Shown here: positions 36,584-44,797 of the stretch, piece by piece
Position numbering within the stretch: position 1 is the first letter of the stretch
Layout: each line of letters opens with the position of its first letter
Assembly (NCBI RefSeq): GCF_046197875.1
Contig: NZ_CP166991.1
Coordinates: 1,615,995 to 1,679,994, forward strand
Origin: Methanobrevibacter_A acididurans
GTDB taxonomy: Archaea; Methanobacteriota; Methanobacteria; Methanobacteriales; Methanobacteriaceae
Direction: 5' to 3'
Length of the DNA stretch: 64,000 nucleotides
Notes under the pieces: model-generated
The model's database searches: none
The model's input: only the letters and a program-made list of their open reading frames with translations
Told to the model about the DNA's origin: nothing
Translations under genes and position numbers: made by a program

Positions 36584-37831
36584 ATGTCTATGACAATGTC
36601 TGAAAAAATTCTAGCTAAAGCATCACAAAAAAATAGAGTAGATGCTGGCGAAATTGTAATTGCTGATATAGATATAGCTATGATGCATGATTTAACTGGA
36701 CCTTTAGCTATTGAATCTTTTAATAAAATTGGAACTGAAAAAGTTTGGGATAATAATAAGGTAGTAATTCCATTTGATCATCAAGTACCAGCAGACTCTT
36801 TGACTTCTGCTAATAACCACATTCTAATGAGAGAATTTGTAAAAAAACAAAATATTGAAAATTTTTATGATGTAAATGAAGGAGTTTGTCACCAAATCCT
36901 TCCAGAATTCGGTCATGTTGTACCTGGAGAAATTATTGTTGGAGCCGACTCCCATACTTGTACTCATGGGGCTTTTGGGGCTTTTTCAACAGGGATTGGG
37001 TCTACAGATATGGCAATGGTATTATCAACAGGAAAATTATGGTTTAAAGTTCCAGAAACAATACAATTCAATATTGAAGGAACACTGAAAGATAATGTGT
37101 GTTCTAAAGATGTTATTTTAAAAATAATTGGAGATATTGGGGCTGATGGTGCAACATATAAATCTTGTGAATTTTCAGGACCCACAATTAAAGATATGAG
37201 TATGTCTGATAGAATGGTTTTATCAAATATGGCTGTCGAAATGGGAGGGAAAACTGGATTAATAGAACCTGATGAAAAAACCATTAATTATGTTAAAAAA
37301 CATTCTAATAAAAATTTTAGAACATATAAAACAGATAATGATGCATCTTCTTTAAAAGTTATAGATTTTGAAGTTAATAATCTTGAACCTCAAGTTGCTT
37401 GTCCAAATAACGTAGATAATGTTAAACCAGTGAGTGAAATTGATGTTGAATTAGATCAAGTATTTTTAGGATCCTGCACAAATGGAAGAATTTCAGACTT
37501 GAGAGATGCCGCAAAAATTTTAAAAGGGAAAAAAGTTGCAAAAAATACCAGAATGTTAATTTATCCTGCTTCAAGAGAAACTTATTCCAAAGCATTGGAC
37601 GAAGGATTAATAAAAATATTCATTGAAGCAAATGCTCTTGTAATGAATCCATGTTGTGGTCCTTGTTTAGGAGGACATACTGGATTAATTGGGCCTGAAG
37701 AAATAAGTCTCAGTACATCGAATAGAAATTTTAAGGGACGTCAAGGTAGTCCAGAAGGTAAAGTTTATTTATGTTCACCTGCTACTGCTGCAGCATCAGC
37801 GATTGAAGGACGAATAACTAAACCTGAATAG
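36584..37831 (+). CDS. leuC: 3-isopropylmalate dehydratase large subunit
   Basis: This aconitase-superfamily subunit isomerises 2- to 3-isopropylmalate in leucine synthesis. It carries VVIPFDHQVPADSL, GEIIVGADSHTCTHGAFG, and the three cluster cysteines in FLGSCTNGRISDL and NPCCGPCLG. At 415 residues it fits the archaeal LeuC/HacA group, whose members include the homoaconitase of coenzyme B synthesis. I call LeuC because the small-subunit loop next door is of the isopropylmalate type and leuB follows. GGAG precedes the ATG, and the small subunit starts 15 bases after the stop. Confidence 0.82.
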   Translation: MSMTMSEKILAKASQKNRVDAGEIVIADIDIAMMHDLTGPLAIESFNKIGTEKVWDNNKVVIPFDHQVPADSLTSANNHILMREFVKKQNIENFYDVNEGVCHQILPEFGHVVPGEIIVGADSHTCTHGAFGAFSTGIGSTDMAMVLSTGKLWFKVPETIQFNIEGTLKDNVCSKDVILKIIGDIGADGATYKSCEFSGPTIKDMSMSDRMVLSNMAVEMGGKTGLIEPDEKTINYVKKHSNKNFRTYKTDNDASSLKVIDFEVNNLEPQVACPNNVDNVKPVSEIDVELDQVFLGSCTNGRISDLRDAAKILKGKKVAKNTRMLIYPASRETYSKALDEGLIKIFIEANALVMNPCCGPCLGGHTGLIGPEEISLSTSNRNFKGRQGSPEGKVYLCSPATAAASAIEGRITKPE

Positions 37832-37846
37832 GTAGGAAAAGATATT

Positions 37847-38332
37847 ATGAAAGGAAAAGTTTGGAAATTTGGAAATGATATTGATACTGATATAATTCTT
37901 CCTGGAAGATATTTGATATATACAGATGAAGAAACTTTGTCTAAACATTGTATGGAAGGTATATATCCAAATTTTAAAGATAAAGTTAATAAAGGGGACT
38001 TTATTGTTGCTGGAAAAAATTTTGGATGTGGTTCATCCAGAGAACACGCTCCTATAGCTATTAAAAATTCTGGTATTAATGCCATAATTGCAGAATCTTT
38101 TGCAAGAATATTTTATAGAAATTCAATTAATATTGGATTACCTCTTCTTGAAACTCCTAATATAAGTGGACATATAGAAGAGGGAGAAGAATTAGAGATA
38201 GATTTAAAAGATGGATTAATAATTACAGAATCTGGAAAAACTTTTAAATTTAAGAAATTGCCTCCTTTTATGTTAAATATCCTTAAAAATAATGGTTTGA
38301 TTAATTATCTTAAAAATCAAAACCAAATTTAA
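37847..38332 (+). CDS. leuD: 3-isopropylmalate dehydratase small subunit
   Basis: The 161-residue swivelling-domain partner of LeuC has the motifs GNDIDTDIILPGRYLIYTDE, NFGCGSSREHAPIAIKNSG, and FARIFYRNSINIGLPLLE. The substrate-recognition loop reads YLIY. In studied methanogens, YLVY marks isopropylmalate isomerase and YLRT marks homoaconitase, so YLIY favours leucine synthesis. This is a motif-level argument, not proof. It is cotranscribed with leuC. A gap of 106 bases with TATA-like sequence precedes leuB. Confidence 0.85.
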   Translation: MKGKVWKFGNDIDTDIILPGRYLIYTDEETLSKHCMEGIYPNFKDKVNKGDFIVAGKNFGCGSSREHAPIAIKNSGINAIIAESFARIFYRNSINIGLPLLETPNISGHIEEGEELEIDLKDGLIITESGKTFKFKKLPPFMLNILKNNGLINYLKNQNQI

Positions 38333-38438
38333 TTTTTTTACTGATTTTAAAATAAAAATTAAAAATTTTAAAATATTTACTTTTAATATAAATTTACATA
38401 AATTAAGAAAACTTTAAAAAATTACTTTAGGTGAATAT

Positions 38439-39446
38439 ATGTATAATATTACTGTAATTCCTGGAGATGGAATAGGAAAAGAAGTTATGAAAGCAACATT
38501 ATCTGTTTTAGATGCTTTAAATTTAAATTTAAATTATACTTTTGCTGAAGCAGGTGATGAATGTTTAGAAATAAATGGAGAAGCATTACCTGAAAAAACA
38601 ATCCAATTATGTAAAAAATCTGATGCTTGTTTATTTGGAGCCGCTGGAGAAACTGCAGCAGATGTTATAGTTAAATTAAGACATGAAATGGAATTATTCG
38701 CTAATTTACGTCCAGTGAAATCATATCCTGGGACAAATGCGCTTTTTAATGATATAGATTTTATGATTGTTAGAGAAAATACTGAGGGATTATATAAACA
38801 AGATGAAGAAAAATATACTGAAAATGGAGCAGAAGCAAAAAGAATAATCACCAGACAGGCTGAATCAAGAATTTGTGATTATGCATTCAAATATGCGGTA
38901 AAACATGGGAAAAGTAAAGTTACTGGTGTTCATAAAGCTAATGTTTTAAAAAAAACAGATGGCTTGTTTAAAAAAATTTTTTATGAAACTGCTGAAAATT
39001 ATAAAAATAAAGGTATTGATGCAGAAGATTTTTATGTTGATGCAACAGCAATGTATCTTATTACCCAACCAAAAACGTTTGAAGTTTTAGTAACAACTAA
39101 TCTTTTTGGAGACATATTATCTGATGAAGGTGCTGGTCTTGTAGGAGGATTAGGGCTTATTCCTTCAGCAAATATCGGTGAAAATGGGGCGCTTTTTGAA
39201 CCTGTGCATGGGTCCGCGCCAGATATTGCGGGAAAAGGAATAGCTAACCCTTTAGCAATGATGCTTTCTGCAGTAATGATGCTTAACTATTTAGGGGAAA
39301 CTGAAGAAGCTGAAAATTTAGATAAAAGTATTTTAAAAGTTTTAAAAGAAAGTAAAAATTTAACTCCAGATTTAAATGGAAATTCAACAACTGATGAGAT
39401 GGCTGAAGCAGTTAAAATAGAATTATTAAAATTTAATAAATCTTAA
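38439..39446 (+). CDS. leuB: 3-isopropylmalate dehydrogenase
   Basis: The NAD-dependent oxidative decarboxylase acts third in leucine synthesis. It starts YNITVIPGDGIGKEVM and has the substrate-binding ELFANLRPVKSYPG, VRENTEGLYK, VTGVHKANVLKKTDG, NLFGDILSDEGAGLVGGLGL and GALFEPVHGSAPDIAGKG motifs. The 335 residues are typical. The paralogue AksF of coenzyme B synthesis is the main alternative; the neighbouring YLIY-type LeuD favours LeuB. A GGTGA ribosome-binding site is present. Confidence 0.85.
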   Translation: MYNITVIPGDGIGKEVMKATLSVLDALNLNLNYTFAEAGDECLEINGEALPEKTIQLCKKSDACLFGAAGETAADVIVKLRHEMELFANLRPVKSYPGTNALFNDIDFMIVRENTEGLYKQDEEKYTENGAEAKRIITRQAESRICDYAFKYAVKHGKSKVTGVHKANVLKKTDGLFKKIFYETAENYKNKGIDAEDFYVDATAMYLITQPKTFEVLVTTNLFGDILSDEGAGLVGGLGLIPSANIGENGALFEPVHGSAPDIAGKGIANPLAMMLSAVMMLNYLGETEEAENLDKSILKVLKESKNLTPDLNGNSTTDEMAEAVKIELLKFNKS

Positions 39447-39606
39447 AATATATGGAACACAACCAAATTTTTGAAATGGAAAAAATTAGCTTATATTAAT
39501 CATTGAAATTTTTTTAAAAAGTTTTTAGATAAAAAAAATTAGAGTATAAATTTGATAATTTCTTATTTTTTAGTTAATATTATAAATAAAATTAATTAAA
39601 AATATA

Positions 39607-39621
39607 AGATATATTTATATG
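39607..39621 (+). promoter_or_regulatory. TATA box ahead of the small membrane peptide and ribH
   Basis: The sequence AGATATATTTATATG contains TTTATAT at 39614-39620, close to the archaeal consensus. Initiation near 39642 would give a leader of about 40 bases before the 28-codon gene at 39684 and could also serve ribH. The remainder of the gap after leuB (39447-39683) shows nothing else. Confidence 0.5.
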
Positions 39622-39683
39622 TGAATTTTTTTAAAAGAAGTTTTTCTTTTAGTATTATTTTAACAAAATTTGAGGAGATAATT

Positions 39684-39770
39684 ATGGATAGGATGAAAAT
39701 TATTGCATTATTTATTATATTAATTATGGTAATCAGTGGTGTAGCGGGATTCTTATTAATGTTAGCATGA
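39684..39770 (+). CDS. 28-residue single-pass membrane peptide, unknown function
   Basis: A short frame ATG...TGA encodes MDRMKIIALFII, then LIMVISGVAGFLLMLA: two positive residues followed by a 22-residue hydrophobic helix. It has a strong GAGGAG ribosome-binding site six bases before the ATG and a good TATA box upstream, and it ends 33 bases before the ribH start. The combination of start signal, promoter and a clean helix with no polar breaks supports a real gene. I do not recognise the family. It could be a small subunit of a membrane complex. Confidence 0.6.
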   Translation: MDRMKIIALFIILIMVISGVAGFLLMLA

Positions 39771-39803
39771 GTAAATTAATTTAAATGATTGGAGGAAAAA
39801 ATT

Positions 39804-40220
39804 ATGGCAAAATATAATATTGGTGCAGTTGTTGCTGAATTTAATTTTGATTTAACTAAAATGATGTTAGACTTAGCTAAAGAAGAAGCTAAAGTTCTTA
39901 ATGCTGAAATAACAAAGGTAATTATAGTTCCTGGTGTTTTTGATATGCCTTTAGCTATTAAAAAATTATTAGAAAAAGATGATATTAATGCAGTTATTAC
40001 ATTAGGTGCTGTAATTGAAGGGGCAACAAATCATGATCAAATTGTTGCACAACAAGCATCTCGTAAAATAACTGATTTATCTTTAGATTATAATAAGCCT
40101 GTAGCTTTAGGTATTAGTGGCCCAGGTATGACTAGATTAGATGCACATAAACGTATAGATTATGGTAAAAAAGCTGTAGAAGCTGCAGTTAAGATGTGTA
40201 TGAGATTAGAAGAAATATAA
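39804..40220 (+). CDS. ribH: 6,7-dimethyl-8-ribityllumazine synthase
   Basis: The enzyme condenses a butanone phosphate with the ribityl pyrimidine to make lumazine, the penultimate step to riboflavin and therefore to FMN, FAD and F420-related deazaflavin chemistry. The 138-residue protein has the archaeal lumazine synthase motifs: VVAEFNFDLTKMML, VPGVFDMPLAIKKLL, VITLGAVIEGATNHDQIV (catalytic histidine region) and VALGISGPGMTR. I start it at the ATG at 39804 with GGAGG nine bases upstream, not at the TTG at 39789 that overlaps that site. Confidence 0.93.
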   Translation: MAKYNIGAVVAEFNFDLTKMMLDLAKEEAKVLNAEITKVIIVPGVFDMPLAIKKLLEKDDINAVITLGAVIEGATNHDQIVAQQASRKITDLSLDYNKPVALGISGPGMTRLDAHKRIDYGKKAVEAAVKMCMRLEEI

Positions 40221-40269
40221 ATTTAATTAATAATATTTTTTATTTATTTAACATTATTAGAATGATATT

Positions 40270-41205
40270 ATGGAAATTTTAAAACCTAATGATTTAAAGA
40301 AAAAATTCAATGATCCATGGGTAGCGCCATATGAAAAAGAAATAACTATGGTAGATGGAAATACTGTTGAACTTGTTGAATTTCACCCCTGTGTATCTGG
40401 TTCCCATTGGTTAATGCACCAGTACAAAAACAGTAGTGAATTAATTACTAATGCTTATAGAGATGGAAATAGACATGTTTTCACTTGTAAAGTTGGAAAA
40501 AAACCTATTAATTTAAAAGCTAGTTTTAATGCTGCAGGTATTGAAGAAGTTAGTGTTAAGGGTAATGAAGTAAAAATTGTTCATACTGGACTTGCTGGTG
40601 CTGGTGTTGGAGCTGCTATGTGCAGAGGTATGGGTGATGGAGTTAAAAGAGTTGAATTAATTGAAATTGGTGGTGGATCCAAAATTGGAAAAGCTGCTGT
40701 TATAACTCCTAAAATGGAAAAAATTGTTATTGGTATCGATGATACTGATACTAAGGATTCTGGAGCAACCTGGACAATGGCACATAATGTTGGGATGGAA
40801 CTTAAAAAAGAAGGTTTTGAATATTTAGATCATATTATTGTTCAATTATATCCAAATAATCCACATAAAACTCAAAATTGTGTTTCTATTGCATTAACTT
40901 TTGCTGTTTTACCAGAGAATAAAGAAAAATTAATTAATAGAGTAATAGAAATTCTTAAAAGAGATACTTTATCAGATAAAACAGCTATAGCCGTATTAGA
41001 AGGTTTAAAAATACCTAAAAAATTAAGAGAATATGCTATAAAGACTAAAAAAGGAATGATGGACATACAAACAGCCGAAAATGTAGCTAAAAAATTAAAC
41101 ATTTCATTAATTAGTGTTACTGGTGATCAAGGAAAAATAGGAGCTTTAGCTGCTTTAGGCCTCTATAATGACCATGAAGAAGCAGTTAAAGTATATAAAG
41201 ATTAA
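40270..41205 (+). CDS. Methanogenesis marker protein 11
   Basis: This 311-residue protein matches the family conserved in methanogens as methanogenesis marker 11, whose function I do not know to be established. The N-terminal half (WVAPYEKEITMVDG, FHPCVSGSHWLMHQY, GLAGAGVGAAMCRGMGDGV) is specific to that family. The second half begins IVIGIDDTDTKDSGATWTMA, a motif shared with the TiaS-type tRNA-Ile2 agmatinyl transferase superfamily, suggesting nucleotide binding. It follows ribH by 49 bases and may share its transcript. Confidence 0.85.
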   Translation: MEILKPNDLKKKFNDPWVAPYEKEITMVDGNTVELVEFHPCVSGSHWLMHQYKNSSELITNAYRDGNRHVFTCKVGKKPINLKASFNAAGIEEVSVKGNEVKIVHTGLAGAGVGAAMCRGMGDGVKRVELIEIGGGSKIGKAAVITPKMEKIVIGIDDTDTKDSGATWTMAHNVGMELKKEGFEYLDHIIVQLYPNNPHKTQNCVSIALTFAVLPENKEKLINRVIEILKRDTLSDKTAIAVLEGLKIPKKLREYAIKTKKGMMDIQTAENVAKKLNISLISVTGDQGKIGALAALGLYNDHEEAVKVYKD

Positions 41206-41233
41206 TTTTTTACTATTTTTTAATATTATATTA

Positions 41234-41263
41234 TTCACTATAAAATTTTTTTTTTATAGTGAA
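41234..41263. terminator. Bidirectional hairpin terminator between convergent genes
   Basis: Bases 41234-41245 (TTCACTATAAAA) and 41252-41263 pair perfectly over 12 bp with a six-T loop. The hairpin is midway between the convergent stop codons at 41205 and 41286. The A/T arms give T-rich RNA on either strand, so it can serve both genes. Confidence 0.6.
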
Positions 41264-41285
41264 ATATTTAAAATTTAAACTTTTT

Positions 41286-43007
41286 TTAATTTGTATAAAA
41301 CTCTATAAACGAATTTTTATTTGATGATAAAAATTGTGAAGATGTAGTTTCATTCATAGAATCATTAAAAGATAATTCAATAACATTATCACCACTATAA
41401 AATTTTAAAGTTTCATTATTCTTAATATTATTACCATTGAATTTTCCTATTATATTTCCATTATCTGAGAGAGTATATTGTGAATCGTTTTTAAAAGATC
41501 CAGAAATGGTTTTAATGTGTTTTCCATTTAACGTTATATTTACTTCTGTTTCATTAGATTTATGATCAAATATTTGGAAATTTTCCTTTAAAACTGTTGA
41601 ATTATTTAGGTTTGATGAATTAATTGTATGAGAAATAATTGAAGAATCAAATATTCTATTTAAACGACTGTTAGATATTACATCTCCTGAACTAACATCT
41701 AAATATCTTCGAGCATCAGATGGTATTCGCAAAGTATTTGCTTCTCCCGGCCTAGTTTCATTTACTGAATAAGTTGTATCGCCAAGCTCAATCGTATCTC
41801 CTATATCCATTTGCATAGTAGTTAAAGCATCCTGTGGAATCCTTAAAAAATTTGTTTCATTTTCAATAGCACTATCAACTGTATATGGTCCTCTAACAGA
41901 TATTGTTTGTTGCTGATCAGGATGTGAAAATATTATAAGGTTTCTAGAAGTTGGTTCTACTGAAATCACCCCATCATTAATTGTTGTTGCACTCATAAAT
42001 GTTGTTAACATTAAAATTAAGATTAATCCACACACTAAAAATGGGAAATGCATTTTAAGAAATGATTTTAATATTGACCCCCTAGATCCTTTTTTAAGAA
42101 TATTAAAAGATTTTGACACTAATTTGATTACATAATAAATTGTTAGTATCACACCTATAACTGCAATTATAGAACCTAAAAATAATGGTATGGGTTGAAC
42201 AAAAAATATTGTGAATAAACCTAAAATTATAAGTGAAAGACCCATAATAGCCATTCTTATATAATTACCAAGGGTATCCATCATTGTAACACGACCGTAT
42301 TCAACAGCCCTATTAATGATTGTTCTAACAACTTCATTAGCCATTTTATTAAGATCGGATAATGGGGACATGTCATGTTTTATGTTTCCAATATCCACTT
42401 CTTGAATTCTAATTCCATGAATATCTGCATCAAGAACAATACCTACATCCACACCATAATCTTTTTCAAATTTTATTTTATTTAATGCAGTTCTTTTTCC
42501 TGCAAATTGTCCACTTAATGGTTGTTCAAATACTATTTCTGGGAAGAAAAATTTTAGCAATGGTTTTGCGGTAAGCTCTGTTACTCTCCCACTTTCTCTT
42601 GCAAATTTTGTTTTTGTTATATCTGTTTTTCCTTCTAGTATAGGTTTAATTATATTATCAACTTTTTTTGAGGTTAGATTAGATATATCAGCATCTATAA
42701 ATGCAACTATATCTGATTTTGTATTTTTAAAACCTGTTTTAATTGCAGCACCTTTACCTAAATTTGATTTATGACTTATAACTTTAGATCCTGCAGATAT
42801 AGCTTCTTTTACAGTATTATCTGTAGATCCATCATCAACTACTAAAATTTCATTAACATAATCTATTTTTTTTATTACCGTTACAATTTTAGCAACTGTT
42901 TTTTCTTCATTATAAGCAGGTATTACAACAGAAACAGATGGGTTTTTATTATTTGTAGTTTTAATTGATGCTAATAAAAATGCGATTAAAACTATAAACC
43001 AGGACAT
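41286..43007 (-). CDS. Membrane family 2 glycosyltransferase with extracytoplasmic AbrB-like repeats
   Basis: The 573-residue protein has an N-terminal helix, then a DPM1-like GT-A domain (VSVVIPAYNEEKTVAKIV, ILVVDDGSTDNT, VAFIDADISN, QPLSGQFAGKR) to about residue 225. Two or three membrane segments at about 245-300 and another near 325-345 follow, then a tail of about 225 residues with many N-glycosylation sequons (NSSN, NNST, NETE). The tail contains two related segments, NFLRIPQDAL...GDTIEL and NTLRIPSDAR...SGDVI, that resemble swapped-hairpin AbrB strands. The catalytic part probably makes or uses a polyprenyl-phospho sugar. No linked glycan genes adjoin. Confidence 0.78.
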   Translation of the reverse strand: MSWFIVLIAFLLASIKTTNNKNPSVSVVIPAYNEEKTVAKIVTVIKKIDYVNEILVVDDGSTDNTVKEAISAGSKVISHKSNLGKGAAIKTGFKNTKSDIVAFIDADISNLTSKKVDNIIKPILEGKTDITKTKFARESGRVTELTAKPLLKFFFPEIVFEQPLSGQFAGKRTALNKIKFEKDYGVDVGIVLDADIHGIRIQEVDIGNIKHDMSPLSDLNKMANEVVRTIINRAVEYGRVTMMDTLGNYIRMAIMGLSLIILGLFTIFFVQPIPLFLGSIIAVIGVILTIYYVIKLVSKSFNILKKGSRGSILKSFLKMHFPFLVCGLILILMLTTFMSATTINDGVISVEPTSRNLIIFSHPDQQQTISVRGPYTVDSAIENETNFLRIPQDALTTMQMDIGDTIELGDTTYSVNETRPGEANTLRIPSDARRYLDVSSGDVISNSRLNRIFDSSIISHTINSSNLNNSTVLKENFQIFDHKSNETEVNITLNGKHIKTISGSFKNDSQYTLSDNGNIIGKFNGNNIKNNETLKFYSGDNVIELSFNDSMNETTSSQFLSSNKNSFIEFYTN

Positions 43008-43351
43008 TATTTTCTTACCTCAACTTTATTAATTTATATCAAAAAATTTATCTATTTTAATATATTTATTTTAGAAATTTAAAAAGTTTATTATACATTA
43101 GACAATTTTTAAAAAAATATTTATTAAAAAAAATCTGTTCGATGAATTCCGAAAGTTATATAAAGTATAAATTAAAACATTTAATTAACATAATTTAATA
43201 TGAAATAATGAAGATTATGACTTGAAATTTTAAACATTATTCAAGAAAATATTTTTAAATAAAAATGTTATTATAAAATTTTTATTTATATAGCATAAAA
43301 CAAACCAAAAGATTATAAAATTTTTTAATGAATAAGTGAGGAATAAAAATT
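43008..43351. other. A+T-rich intergenic stretch before the interrupted gene
   Basis: These 344 bases carry no reading frame with a ribosome-binding site and no RNA gene that I can recognise. TATA-like sequence around 43155-43175 (GTTATATAAAGTATAAA) could be the old promoter of the interrupted gene downstream. On the minus strand, the first 60 bases should hold the promoter of the glycosyltransferase. Confidence 0.4.
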
Positions 43352-43435
43352 ATAACCTTAACAAAAGATAAAGAAAAAAAATTGAAATATTATATCAATG
43401 AAAATTTCCCTGAAATTAATTTCAAATACCAAATT

Positions 43436-43460
43436 GGGCTCTGTCAAAAACTTAGTTGAT
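43436..43460 (+). repeat. Left terminal inverted repeat of the insertion sequence
   Basis: It is identical over 25 bases to the reverse complement of 44773-44797. The copy of AAATT just outside it (43431-43435) is the left target-site duplication. Confidence 0.93.
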
Positions 43461-43569
43461 TTTATTTTTTGAAATATTTTGACTCATAATTTTTTTAAGC
43501 TTTCTTATGGCTTTAATTATGATTTAGAAATAGTAAAGTTAATATATTAAGTGGAGCCAATATATTAAT

Positions 43570-44310
43570 ATGACTAAATTAAAAATAAAAGCTCCATGTT
43601 ATACTATGGAGCCTATACAATTTAAACTTTACGATTTTTGTGAAGAGTTTTCTGGTTTTAGATCTGATGTTTCTAAAAAATTGATTGGATGTCAGGATAT
43701 GAGTCCTGAATTGATTCGTCTTGAAAAAAATGGTGAAATAATTTTTAGCAACAGTGTTGCTGTTTGTCCAGTGTGTGGGTCTCACCATAATGTTAAAGAT
43801 GGTAAAATTGAACGTGAATTGATTTTCATGAACTTAGGGAATCAAACTTGTAAAGTTCAAAGATATAAATGCACTAGATGTGGTAATGTATTTAGTGCTG
43901 ACTTATCCTCAATAGTTGAGGTTAATAGAAATATTACTAAGCCAGTAATTGATTTTATACTTAAATCCTATAGTATTAGTGGTGATAGTATTCGTAAAAT
44001 CATGCACAGGTTAAAAGAAATCCATAATGTGGATATCTCTTATCAAAGTGTAGAAAACATCCTATTAGGCTTAGAATATGATTTAGATAATGATTTTTAT
44101 AGTCTTTCTGGTTATTACTTGTTTGATGCTTTGTGGGTTAAAATTAACAGTGTTTGGAATTATATTTTAGCTTTATTCGACCTACAAAGTAATACAATTG
44201 TTTCCTACGATTTAACCCCTTCTGAGTCAGAAAAAAGTATTTACAAGTTTCTAAGCGAATCCACTTACAATCAAGATCGTAACTATATTGTAACCGATTT
44301 AAAACATTGA
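43570..44310 (+). CDS. Transposase, N-terminal part (first frame)
   Basis: These 246 residues carry a zinc-finger-like pair of motifs (CPVCGSHH at 66-73 and CTRCGNVF at 101-108), a helix-turn-helix-like region (120-165), and the first two acidic catalytic residues of a DDE core: D186 in YLFDALWVK and D243 in NYIVTDLK. The frame ends in TGA right after DLKH. The rest of the catalytic domain continues in the -1 frame. It is either a frameshifted gene or the first part of a product made by -1 frameshifting at TTTAAAA (44298-44304 region). Confidence 0.82.
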   Translation: MTKLKIKAPCYTMEPIQFKLYDFCEEFSGFRSDVSKKLIGCQDMSPELIRLEKNGEIIFSNSVAVCPVCGSHHNVKDGKIERELIFMNLGNQTCKVQRYKCTRCGNVFSADLSSIVEVNRNITKPVIDFILKSYSISGDSIRKIMHRLKEIHNVDISYQSVENILLGLEYDLDNDFYSLSGYYLFDALWVKINSVWNYILALFDLQSNTIVSYDLTPSESEKSIYKFLSESTYNQDRNYIVTDLKH

Positions 44311-44789
44311 GTAATCGCCAACCAATACGAAAATTAGGTTTCAAACATCAATTCTGTGTGTTTCACACTAAACAAAAAATAAACAGAGACATAAACGATT
44401 ACTTAAAACAAAATAAATTAACTCTTGAGGATATTGAATCTGTAAAAAGTTTTAAACATGAAATTTTCAATATTATGGATGCTCCAGACTTAGAAACAGC
44501 TAAAACAAAAAGAGATCAACTTATCAAAGAACAAAAAACCCTACCTGAACCAATTTTCAAAATCTTATGGAAATTCATAGTTCCCTACTTCAAAAACCTA
44601 ACATATTACATTAAAAACAGCAACATTAGTCGTACAAGTAACAAAATCGAGAATATATTCCAAAAAGTATTCCCAAAACATATCAAAAGACTAATGAAAA
44701 CAGAAACCGGATTAATCAACAGATTCAAACTAAAACTCGAATTCTGGAACATAAAAAATAAAAAACAAAATCATCAACTAAGTTTTTGA
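44307..44789 (+). CDS. Transposase, C-terminal part (second frame)
   Basis: The second frame opens with TTG at the junction and encodes about 160 residues: RKLGFKHQFCVFHTKQKIN, then a helical stretch and SRTSNKIENIFQKVFPKH, which supplies the probable catalytic glutamate. Neither a ribosome-binding site nor an ATG precedes it, so it is probably not translated on its own. Together with the first frame it would give a transposase of about 406 residues. Confidence 0.78.
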   Translation: MSNRQPIRKLGFKHQFCVFHTKQKINRDINDYLKQNKLTLEDIESVKSFKHEIFNIMDAPDLETAKTKRDQLIKEQKTLPEPIFKILWKFIVPYFKNLTYYIKNSNISRTSNKIENIFQKVFPKHIKRLMKTETGLINRFKLKLEFWNIKNKKQNHQLSF

Positions 44790-44797
44790 CAGAGCCC
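44773..44797 (-). repeat. Right terminal inverted repeat of the insertion sequence
   Basis: It is the reverse complement of the left repeat over 25 bases; AAATT at 44798-44802 is the right target-site duplication. Confidence 0.93.

Larger units (their letters stand above)
43436..44797 (+). mobile_element. Insertion sequence, 1,362 bp, with 25-bp perfect terminal inverted repeats
   Basis: The ends GGGCTCTGTCAAAAACTTAG... at 43436-43460 and 44773-44797 are perfect inverted repeats over 25 bases. The element is flanked by the direct repeat AAATT (43431-43435 and 44798-44802), its target-site duplication. It holds one transposase in two overlapping frames. Its family is not certain to me: the transposase has an N-terminal zinc-binding motif and a DDE core as in ISL3-like and unclassified archaeal elements. 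The 5-bp duplication differs from the 8 bp expected for ISM1 and ISL3. Intact ends and flanking repeats suggest recent insertion. Confidence 0.93.

Noticed and set aside
36584..39446. Homoaconitase and AksF for coenzyme B (hacAB-aksF)
   Set aside because: The small subunit has a YLIY loop, nearer to the isopropylmalate type (YLVY) than to the homoaconitase type (YLRT). This is not final.
43436..44797. Assignment of the insertion sequence to ISM1
   Set aside because: Length (1,362 bp) and a 5-bp target duplication do not fit what I recall of ISM1 (about 1.2 kb, 8-bp duplication), so the family is left open.
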